Assembly: GCF_000189775.2 (NCBI RefSeq)
Contig: NC_015555.1
Span: 941,001 to 1,005,000 of the forward strand
Length of the DNA stretch: 64,000 nt
Direction of reading: 5' to 3'
Origin: Thermoanaerobacterium xylanolyticum LX-11
GTDB taxonomy: Bacteria; Bacillota; Thermoanaerobacteria; Thermoanaerobacterales; Thermoanaerobacteraceae
Shown piece by piece: positions 48,772 to 58,599 of the stretch (its first letter is position 1; each line of letters opens with the position of its first letter). The notes under the pieces were generated by a model. That model had not been told where the DNA came from. It did no database searches and saw only the letters and a program-made list of their open reading frames with translations. Made by a program: the position numbers and the translations under genes.

Positions 48772-49656
48772 ATGAATATGGAGAAAAATTTCTTGAGTAG
48801 ACTAAAGACATACTTGATATTTGCTGGGCCTGTGACTATTGCTTTTTTTACAGTAGTAATATTGCCGTTTATATATGGAATATATCTTACTTTTACTGAC
48901 TGGAACGGTATTTCGGCCACACATTCATTTGTTGGATTTCAAAACTATTTACAAGTGTTTAAAGACAAAGTATTTTGGACATCTTTTTTGCTTACTTTAA
49001 AGTACGTATTTTTTTCTGTAATACTAATTAACGCTATTGCTTTCTTTTTAGCGTATTTGTTGACAAGTGGTATAAAAGGACAAAACTTTTTTAGAGCGGG
49101 ATTTTTTACTCCTAACTTAATTGGAGGTATATTGCTTGGCTTTATTTGGCAGTTTGTATTTTCAAATATCCTTGTCTACATTGGTCAACATTTTAATTTG
49201 CCTATATTTAGTGCATCTTGGCTTACTGATCCCAATAAAGCTTTTTGGGCGTTGGTTATTGTAACTGTATGGCAATACTCTGGATACATGATGGTAATAT
49301 ATATTTCGGGTTTTATGAATATTCCCAGAGATCTATTAGAAGCCGCAAGTATCGATGGTGCAAATTCATATCACAGGCTTAAAAATATAATTCTTCCATT
49401 AATGGTACCGTCATTTACGATAAGTGTTTTTCTAACATTACAGAGAGGTTTTATGGTATATGATATAAACTTGTCATTAACAAACGGTGGGCCGTATAAG
49501 AGTACAGAGTTGATTTCAATGCATGTTTATAATACTGCCTTTTTGAGTCAGCAGTATGGTATTGGCCAAGCAGAAGCGTTTTTCCTATTTGCTGTAGTTG
49601 CAATTGTCACTTTATTGCAAGTGTATTTTAGCAAGAAGATGGAGGTGGAAAGCTGA
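48772..49656 (+). CDS. Sugar ABC transporter permease (MalF-type)
   Basis: 294 aa from ATG 48772 (GGAGG seven bases before). Six membrane helices; EAA loop LLEAASIDGANSYHRLKNIILPLMVPS. Overlaps the next permease by one base. CUT1 family, di/oligosaccharide import. Confidence 0.94.
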   Translation: MNMEKNFLSRLKTYLIFAGPVTIAFFTVVILPFIYGIYLTFTDWNGISATHSFVGFQNYLQVFKDKVFWTSFLLTLKYVFFSVILINAIAFFLAYLLTSGIKGQNFFRAGFFTPNLIGGILLGFIWQFVFSNILVYIGQHFNLPIFSASWLTDPNKAFWALVIVTVWQYSGYMMVIYISGFMNIPRDLLEAASIDGANSYHRLKNIILPLMVPSFTISVFLTLQRGFMVYDINLSLTNGGPYKSTELISMHVYNTAFLSQQYGIGQAEAFFLFAVVAIVTLLQVYFSKKMEVES

Positions 49657-50483
49657 TGAAAAGAAAAGAATATATATTAAATGGCATAAAACTGATATTT
49701 TTAAGCATAGTATTTGTACTATATATTTTTCCATTTTTTATTGTATTAATTAATTCATTTAAAGAAAGAAAAGACATATTATTAAATCCTATGATGATAC
49801 CAAATAAGCTAAATTTAAGCAACTATGTTGATGCATATACAAAGATGGATTATCTGCATGCATTCGCAAACTCGCTAATCATTACAGTGTTTAGCGTTGC
49901 GCTGATAACATTGTTGTCATCAATGACAGCTTATATATTCGTGAGGAGGAAGTGGAAGTTCAACCAATTTATGTTTTTCTTTATGGTTGCATCTATGATT
50001 ATTCCGTTTCAAGGCATAATGATACCACTTGTAAAAATATATGGTTCGATAGGGATGATGGACAATAAATGGTCTTTAATCTATATGTATATTGGTTTTG
50101 GTGCATCATTAGCTGTTTTCATGTACCATGGCTTTATAAAAAGCATACCTGTAGAGTTAGAAGAAGCAGCGACGATCGATGGGTGTAGCCAACTTCAGAC
50201 ATTTTTTAAAATTGTCTTTCCACTTCTAAAACCGACGACAGTAACTATCGCTATATTGGATATTTTATGGATTTGGAATGATTTTTTACTACCGTATTTA
50301 GTTTTAATATCACCTGACCAGAGAACATTGCCATTATCTGTTTTCTACTTTTACGGGACATACACAATTGAATATGGTCCTGCAATGGCAGCATTAATGA
50401 TTGCGACTATTCCTGTAATAGTTGTATATCTGATAATGCAAAAACAGATTATAAAAGGTGTTTTACAGGGTTCAATTAAATAA
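49656..50483 (+). CDS. Sugar ABC transporter permease (MalG-type)
   Basis: 275 aa, six helices; EAA loop ELEEAATIDGCSQLQTFFKIVFPLLKPT; C-terminal QKQIIKGVLQGSIK usual for MalG-type permeases. Ribosome-binding site GGAGGTGG lies in the end of the upstream gene. Confidence 0.94.
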   Translation: MKRKEYILNGIKLIFLSIVFVLYIFPFFIVLINSFKERKDILLNPMMIPNKLNLSNYVDAYTKMDYLHAFANSLIITVFSVALITLLSSMTAYIFVRRKWKFNQFMFFFMVASMIIPFQGIMIPLVKIYGSIGMMDNKWSLIYMYIGFGASLAVFMYHGFIKSIPVELEEAATIDGCSQLQTFFKIVFPLLKPTTVTIAILDILWIWNDFLLPYLVLISPDQRTLPLSVFYFYGTYTIEYGPAMAALMIATIPVIVVYLIMQKQIIKGVLQGSIK

Positions 50484-50498
50484 TAAAGGATGAATTGA

Positions 50499-51956
50499 AT
50501 GAGCAAAATTAACAATGCGAATGAGTTTATAAGACGTAGTAAAGAAAAGTTAAAGCAAATGTACAGATTGAAATATCATTTAATGGGTGAATATGGGTGG
50601 ATAAATGATCCAAACGGATTTGTTCATTTTAAAGATAATTACCATTTATTTTATCAACACTACCCATATGATGCTGCTTGGGGACCAATGCATTGGGGTC
50701 ATGCTGTAAGCAAAGATTTGATTAAATGGACTTATTTACCTGTAGCTTTAGCACCTGATAAAGACTATGACAAAGATGGATGCTTTTCTGGAAGCGCTAT
50801 CGAAAAAGATGGGAATTTATATCTTATTTACACAGGACATATATATACTAAGAAAGAAAAAAATGATGATTACAAACAAGTTCAAAATATGGCCATATCA
50901 GTAGATGGCATTACCTTTGAAAAGTATGAAAGAAATCCGATAATAGATGTAGCACAGATTCCAGATAAAGCCAGCAAGAAAGATTTTAGAGATCCAAGAG
51001 TCTTTAAAATAGATAATACCTATTATCTTTTAATTGGCTCTAATGATGAACATGGAATTGGGCAGGCTCTAATGTATAAGTCAACTGATTTAGTAAAATG
51101 GGAATTTGTAAACATTCTTTTAAATGGCAATGAAAGTACAGGCATTAATTGGGAATGTCCTGACATAGTCAGATTTGATGATAGAGACATTTTATTTGTA
51201 TCAGCACAGTACATGAGACCTAATGGTATTTATTTCAAAAATACTCATTCTTCTATCTATTTTATTGGCAAGTTAAATGTAGATGAAGGGAAATTCGCAT
51301 ATACAGATTACTACTTGGTTGATTATGGATTTGACTTTTATGCACCACAGACGACTGTGGATAAGCATGGTAGAGTTATAATGATAGCTTGGATGAACAT
51401 GTGGGAGACAGATTTGGTCACGAATCGTCTGGGCCATAATTGGGCTGGTGCTATGACGCTTCCTAGAGAAGTTATAAAAATAGGTGAGGAGATATACTTT
51501 AAGCCAATATCAGAGATAGTTAAGTACAGGAAAAATGAATACAGTTTGCAAGACATAGAATTAAATGGTGAAGTTGATCTTGAAACGAATGGAATATGTT
51601 ATGAGATTGATGCTGAATTTGAACCACAAGATGCATATGAATTTGGAGTTAAGGTATTTAAGGGAAAGTGCGAAGAGACTGTTTTGTCATATAATTGCCG
51701 TGAAAGATTATTTACATTTAATCGAGAAAGATCCGGCATTGGTCCTAAAGGAGAGAGAAAGGCAGAAGTTGATCTAATAGATGGTAGATTAAGGCTTAGT
51801 ATTTTTGTGGATGTATCGTCTGTTGAAGTTTTTATAAACGGTGGGAAAAAAGTAATGACTGGGAGAGTTTACCCTGACAGTCAGTCTGTAAATATTTCAT
51901 TGTTTTCTAATGGACTTTGCAAAGTTGTGAATTTTAAAAAATGGGATATAGAGTAA
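50499..51956 (+). CDS. GH32 beta-fructosidase (sucrose/sucrose-6-phosphate hydrolase type)
   Basis: 485 aa, no signal peptide. Nucleophile Asp37 in GWINDPNGFVHFKDNYHLFYQ, transition-state motif FRDPRVF, acid/base Glu in NWECPDIV, and a C-terminal beta-sandwich ending SSVEVFINGGKKVMTGRVYP. Splits sucrose or short fructans in the cytoplasm after ABC import. The substrate is probably unphosphorylated because no PTS transporter is in this operon. Confidence 0.94.
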   Translation: MSKINNANEFIRRSKEKLKQMYRLKYHLMGEYGWINDPNGFVHFKDNYHLFYQHYPYDAAWGPMHWGHAVSKDLIKWTYLPVALAPDKDYDKDGCFSGSAIEKDGNLYLIYTGHIYTKKEKNDDYKQVQNMAISVDGITFEKYERNPIIDVAQIPDKASKKDFRDPRVFKIDNTYYLLIGSNDEHGIGQALMYKSTDLVKWEFVNILLNGNESTGINWECPDIVRFDDRDILFVSAQYMRPNGIYFKNTHSSIYFIGKLNVDEGKFAYTDYYLVDYGFDFYAPQTTVDKHGRVIMIAWMNMWETDLVTNRLGHNWAGAMTLPREVIKIGEEIYFKPISEIVKYRKNEYSLQDIELNGEVDLETNGICYEIDAEFEPQDAYEFGVKVFKGKCEETVLSYNCRERLFTFNRERSGIGPKGERKAEVDLIDGRLRLSIFVDVSSVEVFINGGKKVMTGRVYPDSQSVNISLFSNGLCKVVNFKKWDIE

Positions 51957-51982
51957 GTTATAAACTATTCGAGGTGGTTTAT

Positions 51983-52933
51983 GTGTATGATGTAGTGGCG
52001 TTAGGAGAGTTGCTGATTGATTTTACGCCTGCTGGAAAATCAGAAAATGGGAATACACTGTTCGAAATGAATCCTGGTGGAGCACCTGCTAATGTTTTGA
52101 CTGCAGTAACGAAATTAGGCGGCAAATGTGCTTTTATTGGGATGGTTGGCGATGATCAATTTGGGCATTTTTTAAAGCAGGTCCTTGATAAAAATATGAT
52201 TGAAACAAGAGGTTTAAAAAATACTGTTCATGCAAATACAACATTGGCATTTGTTCATCTGGATGAATTAGGTGATAGGAGTTTTACATTTTACAGAAAT
52301 CCAGGTGCTGATGTGATGCTTAGCAGTGAAGATATCGATAGAACACTAATAGACGAAAGTAAAATATTTCATTTTGGCTCATTATCATTAACAGATGAAC
52401 CTTCAAAGACTGCAACTTTAAATGCTTTAATGTATGCAAAACAAACTGGAAAAATAATATCTTATGATCCGAATTGGAGACCGACGTTGTGGAAAGACGA
52501 AATATCAGCAAAAGAAGTGATATTTTCTCCACTTAAATATGTAGATATAGCAAAGCTGTCATTGGAAGAATTGTATTTTTTGACTGATGAATCAGATATT
52601 CAAGTGGCCAGCAGCAAGCTGTACGACATGGGAATAAAGCTTGTATTGGTGACATTGGGAAAGGATGGTTGCTATTATATATATTCATCAGGTTCAGGAC
52701 AAATACCTGCATTTTTTGTAGATGTAGTTGACACTACAGGAGCAGGTGATGGATTTTTGGGAGGAATTCTTTATAACATATCGAAAATCGGATGTCCAAT
52801 AGAAAAAATTAGCCGTAGCGATATGGAAGAAATAATCAGGTTTTCTAATGCAGTTGGCGGGCTATGCACTACAAAAAAAGGAGCTATTCCCGCTATGCCT
52901 TCTATGGACGAAGTAAAAAAATTGTTATCTTAA
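51983..52933 (+). CDS. PfkB-family fructokinase
   Basis: 316 aa from GTG 51983, five bases after GAGGTGG; the frame upstream overlaps the GH32 gene and is not conserved. Ribokinase signatures GGAPANVLTAVTKLGGKCAFIGMVGDD and the C-terminal VDTTGAGDGFLGG with catalytic Asp. YDVVALGELLIDF start is standard for ScrK-like fructokinases. Phosphorylates fructose released by GH32 or sucrose phosphorylase. Confidence 0.92.
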   Translation: MYDVVALGELLIDFTPAGKSENGNTLFEMNPGGAPANVLTAVTKLGGKCAFIGMVGDDQFGHFLKQVLDKNMIETRGLKNTVHANTTLAFVHLDELGDRSFTFYRNPGADVMLSSEDIDRTLIDESKIFHFGSLSLTDEPSKTATLNALMYAKQTGKIISYDPNWRPTLWKDEISAKEVIFSPLKYVDIAKLSLEELYFLTDESDIQVASSKLYDMGIKLVLVTLGKDGCYYIYSSGSGQIPAFFVDVVDTTGAGDGFLGGILYNISKIGCPIEKISRSDMEEIIRFSNAVGGLCTTKKGAIPAMPSMDEVKKLLS

Positions 52934-52962
52934 TTTATAAATCTAAATGATGGAGGATAATC

Positions 52963-53949
52963 ATGTTTAATTTTAATGACAAGATTGTGTTTGACGATAA
53001 AAAGTATGATGTATTGACAGTTGGAGAAATGTTGGTAGATATGATTTCTACAGATTATGATGATGATTTTGAGTGTGATACTTATAAAAAATATTTTGGA
53101 GGCTCACCTGCAAATATTGCTATAAATTCTAAAATGTTAGGTATAAATTCAATTATTGTTTCATCGGTTGGCAATGACGGACTTGGAAAGTTTTTATTAA
53201 AAAAATTGCAAGAACACCATATTGAAATTAAATATGTAAGACAAGTCGACTATTCCACAAGCATGGTTCTGGTTACAAAAAGCAAAAGCAGTCCCACACC
53301 AATATTTTACAGAGATGCAGATTATCATATTGAATATTCAGATGAGCTAAAATACTTAATTGAGAACACAAAAATAGTTCATTTTTCTAGCTGGCCTATA
53401 TCGAGAAATCCGTCAAGGAGTACAGTGGAGATTTTGATTGATGAATGTAAAAAACACGATGTTTTAGTATGTTATGATCCTAATTATCATTCCATGATCT
53501 GGGAAAGAGGTCACGATGGAATAGAATATATAAAATCTTTAATAGCAAAAGTTGATATTATAAAGCCATCTGAAGATGATGCAGAAAGGATTTTTGGCAA
53601 AGATGCACCAGAAGATCAGCTTAAAAAATTTTTGGACCTTGGTGCTAAATTAGTGATTCTTACATTGGGGAAGGATGGGGCAATAGTTTCAAACGGAAAA
53701 GAAACAATTAGATTTAATACGTTAGCAGATGAAGTTGTTGATACTACTGGTGCAGGTGATGCATTTTGGTCAGGGTTCTATAGTGGTTTGATAAAAGGAT
53801 ATACTTTAAAAGAATCATTGGAATTAGGATTTGCAGTCAGCGCATATAAACTAAGGTATGTAGGAGCAATAGTTGATTTGCCAGACATTGATACAATAAA
53901 GTCTATTTATGATTTAAAAAAAACTGAGGTGGTATTAAATGGCGCTTAA
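52963..53949 (+). CDS. PfkB-family sugar kinase (second, fructokinase- or KDG kinase-like)
   Basis: 328 aa. GGSPANIAINSKMLGINSIIVSSVGNDGLG and VVDTTGAGDAFWSGF motifs intact. Differs from the preceding kinase in its longer N-terminus and SWPISRNPSR segment. Its stop lies 11 bp inside the sucrose phosphorylase gene, indicating coupled translation. Probably specific for fructose or a related ketose, but a different sugar is possible. Confidence 0.87.
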   Translation: MFNFNDKIVFDDKKYDVLTVGEMLVDMISTDYDDDFECDTYKKYFGGSPANIAINSKMLGINSIIVSSVGNDGLGKFLLKKLQEHHIEIKYVRQVDYSTSMVLVTKSKSSPTPIFYRDADYHIEYSDELKYLIENTKIVHFSSWPISRNPSRSTVEILIDECKKHDVLVCYDPNYHSMIWERGHDGIEYIKSLIAKVDIIKPSEDDAERIFGKDAPEDQLKKFLDLGAKLVILTLGKDGAIVSNGKETIRFNTLADEVVDTTGAGDAFWSGFYSGLIKGYTLKESLELGFAVSAYKLRYVGAIVDLPDIDTIKSIYDLKKTEVVLNGA

Positions 53950-55405
53950 TAATAAAGTACAGCTAATAACTTATCCAGATTCATTGGGCGGTGATCTAAA
54001 AACTTTAAATGATGTATTAGAAAAATATTTTTCTGATGTATTTGGCGGTATTCACATTTTGCCGCCTTTTCCATCATCTGGTGATAGAGGGTTTGCACCA
54101 ATAACATACAGCGAGATAGACCCTAAATTTGGATCATGGTACGACATTAAGAAAATGGCTGATAATTTTGATATTCTTTTAGACTTAATGGTTAATCATG
54201 TATCAAGAAGATCTATTTATTTTCAGGATTTCTTAAAAAAAGGAAGAATGTCAGAATACGCTGATATGTTTATTACATTGGATAAACTTTGGAAGGATGG
54301 CAAACCTGTCAAAACCGATATAGAAAAAATGTTTTTGCGAAGGACTTTGCCATATTCAACATTTAAAATAGAAGAAACAGGAGAAGAAGAAAGAGTTTGG
54401 ACGACTTTTGGAAAGACAGATCCATCAGAACAAATCGATTTGGATGTCAACTCACATTTAGTAAGAGAATTTTTATTAGAAGTCTTTAAAACATTTAGCA
54501 ATTTTGGTGTTAATATAGTCCGACTTGATGCAGTAGGATATGTAATAAAAAAAATGGGAACTAGCTGTTTCTTTGTGGAACCGGATATATACGAATTTTT
54601 AAACTGGATAAAAGGACAAGCAGCATCTTATGGAATAGAACTGCTTTTGGAGGTACATTCGCAATTTGAAGTACAATACAAATTGGCAGAGCGTGGATTT
54701 TGGATTTATGATTTTATTTTGCCGTTTACTGTTCTTTATACTTTAATAAACAGATCAAATGAAATGTTGTATGATTATCTAAAAAACCGTCCTATGAATC
54801 AATTTACAATGTTGGATTGCCATGATGGAATTCCTGTAAAACCTGATTTGGATGGACTTATTGATACGAAGAAAGCTAAAGAAGTGGTCGATATATGTGT
54901 GCAAAGAGGTGCGAATCTAAGCCTTATATACGGAGATAAATATAAATCAGAAGATGGTTTTGATGTACATCAAATTGGGTGCACATATTATTCAGCATTA
55001 AATTGTGATGATGATGCATATTTAGCAGCCAGAGCTATTCAATTTTTTACACCAGGTATACCACAAGTCTATTACGTAGGTCTTTTAGCTGGAGTAAATG
55101 ACTTTGAAGCAGTAAAAAGGACAAAAGAAGGGCGAGAGATAAATAGACACAATTATGGTTTAAATGAAATAGAGGAATCAGTTCAGAAAGACGTCGTTCA
55201 GAGATTACTAAAGTTGATCAGATTTAGAAATAGATATGAAGCTTTTAATGGAGAATTTTTAGTAGAAGACTGTAAAGATGATGAAATTAGGCTTACTTGG
55301 GAAAAAGATGATAAACATTGTAGTTTATTCATAGATTTGGGGTCATACAGGACAATCGTTAATTATGTAGATGAAAATGGAAAAGATGTGGAATATATAG
55401 TGTAA
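53939..55405 (+). CDS. Sucrose phosphorylase (GH13_18)
   Basis: 488 aa. N-terminus VQLITYPDSLGGDLKTLNDVL and GIHILPPFPSSGDRGFAPITY are diagnostic of sucrose phosphorylases. Catalytic Asp197 (VRLDAVGYV), Glu238 (ELLLEVHSQ), and the third carboxylate in MLDCHDGIPV. Converts sucrose and phosphate to glucose 1-phosphate and fructose, saving ATP relative to the GH32 route in the same operon. A related specificity (sucrose 6'-phosphate or glucosylglycerate) would need testing. Confidence 0.93.
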   Translation: MALNNKVQLITYPDSLGGDLKTLNDVLEKYFSDVFGGIHILPPFPSSGDRGFAPITYSEIDPKFGSWYDIKKMADNFDILLDLMVNHVSRRSIYFQDFLKKGRMSEYADMFITLDKLWKDGKPVKTDIEKMFLRRTLPYSTFKIEETGEEERVWTTFGKTDPSEQIDLDVNSHLVREFLLEVFKTFSNFGVNIVRLDAVGYVIKKMGTSCFFVEPDIYEFLNWIKGQAASYGIELLLEVHSQFEVQYKLAERGFWIYDFILPFTVLYTLINRSNEMLYDYLKNRPMNQFTMLDCHDGIPVKPDLDGLIDTKKAKEVVDICVQRGANLSLIYGDKYKSEDGFDVHQIGCTYYSALNCDDDAYLAARAIQFFTPGIPQVYYVGLLAGVNDFEAVKRTKEGREINRHNYGLNEIEESVQKDVVQRLLKLIRFRNRYEAFNGEFLVEDCKDDEIRLTWEKDDKHCSLFIDLGSYRTIVNYVDENGKDVEYIV

Positions 55406-55419
55406 ATATTTTTGTTGTT

Positions 55420-55457
55420 AAAGCAAGTTTACAAGCGATATTGTAGACTTGCTTTTT
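55420..55457 (+). terminator. Terminator after sucrose phosphorylase gene
   Basis: AAGCAAGT.TACAA with its complement TTGTAGACTTGCTT (one mismatch), then T5. Confidence 0.88.
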
Positions 55458-55580
55458 GATTGCTATTGCATTTTAGATTGTACTTCTATGCCCTTTTATA
55501 GACAAGCTTTTTTAAAAGTAATATAATATAGTAGGTTTATATTAAACAAAAGATGGTTTTATAAGTAGAAGGTGGATGCG

Positions 55581-56558
55581 ATGGCTACAATAAAAGATGT
55601 TGCAGAAAAAGCTGGTGTGACTGTCACGACAGTTTCGAGAGTTTTAAATAATAGAGGATATATAAGCGAAAAGACGAGAAAAAAAGTATATGAGGCAATG
55701 AAAGAGCTAAATTATCAGCCAAATGAATTAGCTCGTTCACTTTATAGAAGGAAATCTTATTTAATAGGGCTTTTGATTCCTAGCGTTTCACACCCTTTTT
55801 TTGCAGAACTTACAAACTATATTGAATATTATGCATATCAAAATGATTATAAGATATTGTTGTGCAATTCCCTGCAAGATGTAGAGAAAGAGAAAGGCTA
55901 CATTGATATGCTTAAAAGACATCAAGTTGATGGTATAATAATCGGAAGTCATACTTTGAAAACTGAACAATACCTTAATGTAAATTTGCCTATAGTTGCT
56001 ATTGATAGGTACTTCTCTGAAAAAATACCATATGTTGCGTCAGACAATTACAATGGAGGTGTATTAGCAACAAGGCTATTGATACAAAAGGGGTGCAGAA
56101 AAATTGCCCATATTAGTGGTCCGTTAGTTTTAAATACACCTGCGAATAATCGTTATAAAGCTTTTATGGATGTGGTAAAAGAGCATAACATTGAAAATGT
56201 CGTAGTGGAGACAAAGTTAAACGTATTTGATACCGACGAGTATAAAAAATTGATTATTAAGCTTTTTACAGACCATCCTGATATTGACGGTGTATTTGCC
56301 AGCAGTGACTTGATTGCAGCTACGATTATAAATGCAGCTAGAGAAATAGGCAAAGAAGTCCCAAAGGACTTAAAGATTGTGGGTTATGATGATATCAGCA
56401 TTGCAAAGACGATTGTCCCACCGTTGACTACCATAAGACAGCCTATAGAAGAAATGGCGAAAAAAACTATTGAGATAATTTTGGATCAAATTGATGGCAA
56501 GGAAGTAAGCATAGAAAATGTTCTGCCCATTACATTGGTTGAAAGAGAATCTGCTTAA
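55581..56558 (+). CDS. LacI-family transcriptional regulator of the sucrose operon
   Basis: 325 aa from ATG 55581 behind AGAAGGTGG. N-terminal LacI helix-turn-helix ATIKDVAEKAGVTVTTVSRVLNNRGYISEKT, hinge helix LARSLYRRKS, periplasmic-binding-like sensor with VDGIIIGSHT and VGYDDISIA. It has its own promoter region (TATAAT-like at ~55531) after the terminator. Likely binds the TCAAACGGTTGA site at 47277 and releases it with a sucrose-derived inducer. Confidence 0.92.
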   Translation: MATIKDVAEKAGVTVTTVSRVLNNRGYISEKTRKKVYEAMKELNYQPNELARSLYRRKSYLIGLLIPSVSHPFFAELTNYIEYYAYQNDYKILLCNSLQDVEKEKGYIDMLKRHQVDGIIIGSHTLKTEQYLNVNLPIVAIDRYFSEKIPYVASDNYNGGVLATRLLIQKGCRKIAHISGPLVLNTPANNRYKAFMDVVKEHNIENVVVETKLNVFDTDEYKKLIIKLFTDHPDIDGVFASSDLIAATIINAAREIGKEVPKDLKIVGYDDISIAKTIVPPLTTIRQPIEEMAKKTIEIILDQIDGKEVSIENVLPITLVERESA

Positions 56559-56588
56559 AAATAGTTAATTAATTAGGAGGCATTAATC

Positions 56589-57002
56589 GTGTGGAAGCTT
56601 TATGCAATATTGTCTGCTTTATTTGCGGCACTGACATCTATCTTAGCAAAAATCGGTATAAAAGGTGTAGATTCAAACCTTGCAACAGCCATACGCACAA
56701 GCGTCATCATATTTTTATCATGGGGCATTGTTTTTGCTACAGGTGTACAGAGCGGCATGAAAGTATTGACGCGGCAAAACTGGCTTTTTTTGATTCTATC
56801 AGGTCTTGCTACAGGTCTTTCATGGCTTTTTTATTACAAAGCCATAGTTTTAGGAGATGTTTCAAAAGTTGCTCCTATTGATAAGTCCAGTATAGTCATA
56901 ACACTTGTCTTGTCATACATAATTTTAGGTGAGCATTTTGATTTAAAGACCATAATAGCAGGAATTTTGATAACGGCAGGTACTTTTGTCATGATCATGT
57001 AG
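56589..57002 (+). CDS. EamA-family half-size transporter
   Basis: 137 aa from GTG 56589 behind AGGAGG. Four membrane helices, one EamA unit ([56 protein letters not shown]). Half-length EamA proteins work as dimers. It follows the LacI gene by 30 bp and may be co-transcribed. Substrate unknown. Confidence 0.88.
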   Translation: MWKLYAILSALFAALTSILAKIGIKGVDSNLATAIRTSVIIFLSWGIVFATGVQSGMKVLTRQNWLFLILSGLATGLSWLFYYKAIVLGDVSKVAPIDKSSIVITLVLSYIILGEHFDLKTIIAGILITAGTFVMIM

Positions 57003-57045
57003 CGTATATGCCTTCACAATGCCATAATTTTACCCTTCTTAAAAT

Positions 57046-57114
57046 TTGTCACGGAAAACAGATGACAGAAATGAAATTGTTTAAATTGAAAAGGTGTAAA
57101 TGGTGTCATACAAT
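57046..57114 (+). promoter_or_regulatory. Promoter of mtl operon with inverted-repeat activator site
   Basis: TTGAAA (57086-57091), 17 bp, TACAAT (57109-57114). Upstream, TTGTCA (57046-57051) and TGACAG (57063-57068) form an 11-nt-spaced inverted repeat at an activator position, a candidate MtlR site. Confidence 0.65.
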
Positions 57115-57154
57115 AGAATTAGAAAAAATAATAAATTTAAGGAGGGTAAAAATC

Positions 57155-58579
57155 ATGGACAGAAACATGGCTTTGACAAATAAAGGTGGAACTGCAAAAG
57201 CAAAACTTCAAAAGCTTGGCGGATTTTTAGCTGGAATGGTTCTTCCTAACATCGGCGCATTTATAGCATGGGGTCTTATAACAGCATTTTTCATTCCTAC
57301 TGGTTGGACACCAAATGCCAACTTAGCTAAATTGGTAGGACCTATGATAACATACTTGCTGCCTATCCTTATCGGTTATACAGGCGGTAAACTTATATAC
57401 GATGTAAGAGGTGGCGTCGTAGGTGCTATTGCTACAGCAGGTATTGTAATAGGTTCATCCATACCGATGTTTTTAGGTGCGATGATAATGGGACCACTTG
57501 GAGGGTATCTTATCAAAAAGTTTGATGAAGCAGTAGATGGAAAGATACCGACAGGCTTCGAAATGTTGGTAAACAATTTCTCGGCAGGTATATTAGGCGC
57601 AATATTAGCAATCTTAGCATTTCTTTTCATCGATCCGGTCGTTACAGGTATATCGACAGGTTTAGGTGCAGCAGCACAATGGGTAACTGCAAAGGGAATA
57701 CTTCCTTTGATAGCAATATTCATTGAACCAGGTAAAGTATTATTCTTAAACAATGCAATAAACCACGGTATATTGTCACCACTTGGAATACAGCAGGCTA
57801 AAGAAGTTGGCAAGTCCATATTCTTCTTGTTAGAGACAGATCCTGGCCCAGGACTTGGTATACTCATGGCATACTGGATTTTTGGCAAAGGCACAGCAAA
57901 GCAATCAGCACCAGGCGCTGTGATCATCCACTTCTTTGGTGGTATACATGAAATATACTTTCCATATGTTTTAATGAATCCTATACTGATATTAGCTGTA
58001 ATAGGTGGTGGAATGGCTGCAGATGCTACATTCGTTCTAACACACGCAGGCCTTGTTGCAACACCATCACCAGGAAGCATCATAGCTGAAATTGCCATGA
58101 CACCAAAAGGCGGACTTTTACCAGTATTGACAGGTATAACAGTAGGTGCTGTTGTATCATTCTTAATAGCTTCTGTATTTGTAAGAAGAGCCAGCGAGGA
58201 TACAATGAGCGAAGAAAACATGGCATTTGCTAAGTCAATGGTAAGCAATCTAAAAGCGCAAAGCAAAGGACAAGCTCCTGTATCAAATATTGCAAAAGCA
58301 GAACCTAAATTAATAGTATTTGCTTGTGATGCAGGCATGGGCTCATCTGCGATGGGTGAATCAATACTCAAAAAGAAACTTAAAGATGCTGGACTTGATA
58401 TAACCGTCAAACATTCTGCAGTAAACCAGATACCAAAAGAGGCTGACATAGTATTTACGCAGGAAAGCTTGGCAGAAAGAGCGTCACAGGTGGCACCATC
58501 AGCACAAATAGTGAAAGTGAATAATTTCCTTGATGGCAAAGTATATGACGAGTTTATTTCGACGATTAAGAAGAAATAA
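57155..58579 (+). CDS. mtlA: PTS mannitol-specific EIICB component
   Basis: 474 aa from ATG 57155 behind AAGGAGGG. The longer frame from 57008 runs through the promoter and is rejected. EIIC membrane domain ([36 protein letters not shown]) and a C-terminal EIIB domain with phospho-cysteine Cys391 ([16 protein letters not shown]). EIIA is separate (60656). Imports mannitol as mannitol 1-phosphate. Confidence 0.96.
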   Translation: MDRNMALTNKGGTAKAKLQKLGGFLAGMVLPNIGAFIAWGLITAFFIPTGWTPNANLAKLVGPMITYLLPILIGYTGGKLIYDVRGGVVGAIATAGIVIGSSIPMFLGAMIMGPLGGYLIKKFDEAVDGKIPTGFEMLVNNFSAGILGAILAILAFLFIDPVVTGISTGLGAAAQWVTAKGILPLIAIFIEPGKVLFLNNAINHGILSPLGIQQAKEVGKSIFFLLETDPGPGLGILMAYWIFGKGTAKQSAPGAVIIHFFGGIHEIYFPYVLMNPILILAVIGGGMAADATFVLTHAGLVATPSPGSIIAEIAMTPKGGLLPVLTGITVGAVVSFLIASVFVRRASEDTMSEENMAFAKSMVSNLKAQSKGQAPVSNIAKAEPKLIVFACDAGMGSSAMGESILKKKLKDAGLDITVKHSAVNQIPKEADIVFTQESLAERASQVAPSAQIVKVNNFLDGKVYDEFISTIKKK

Positions 58580-58599
58580 TAAAAACGGTGAATGATGAT

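Noticed and set aside
57376-58539. A 387-codon open frame on the minus strand
   Set aside because: It is antisense to mtlA, has no family resemblance or ribosome-binding site, and results from codon bias of the real gene.
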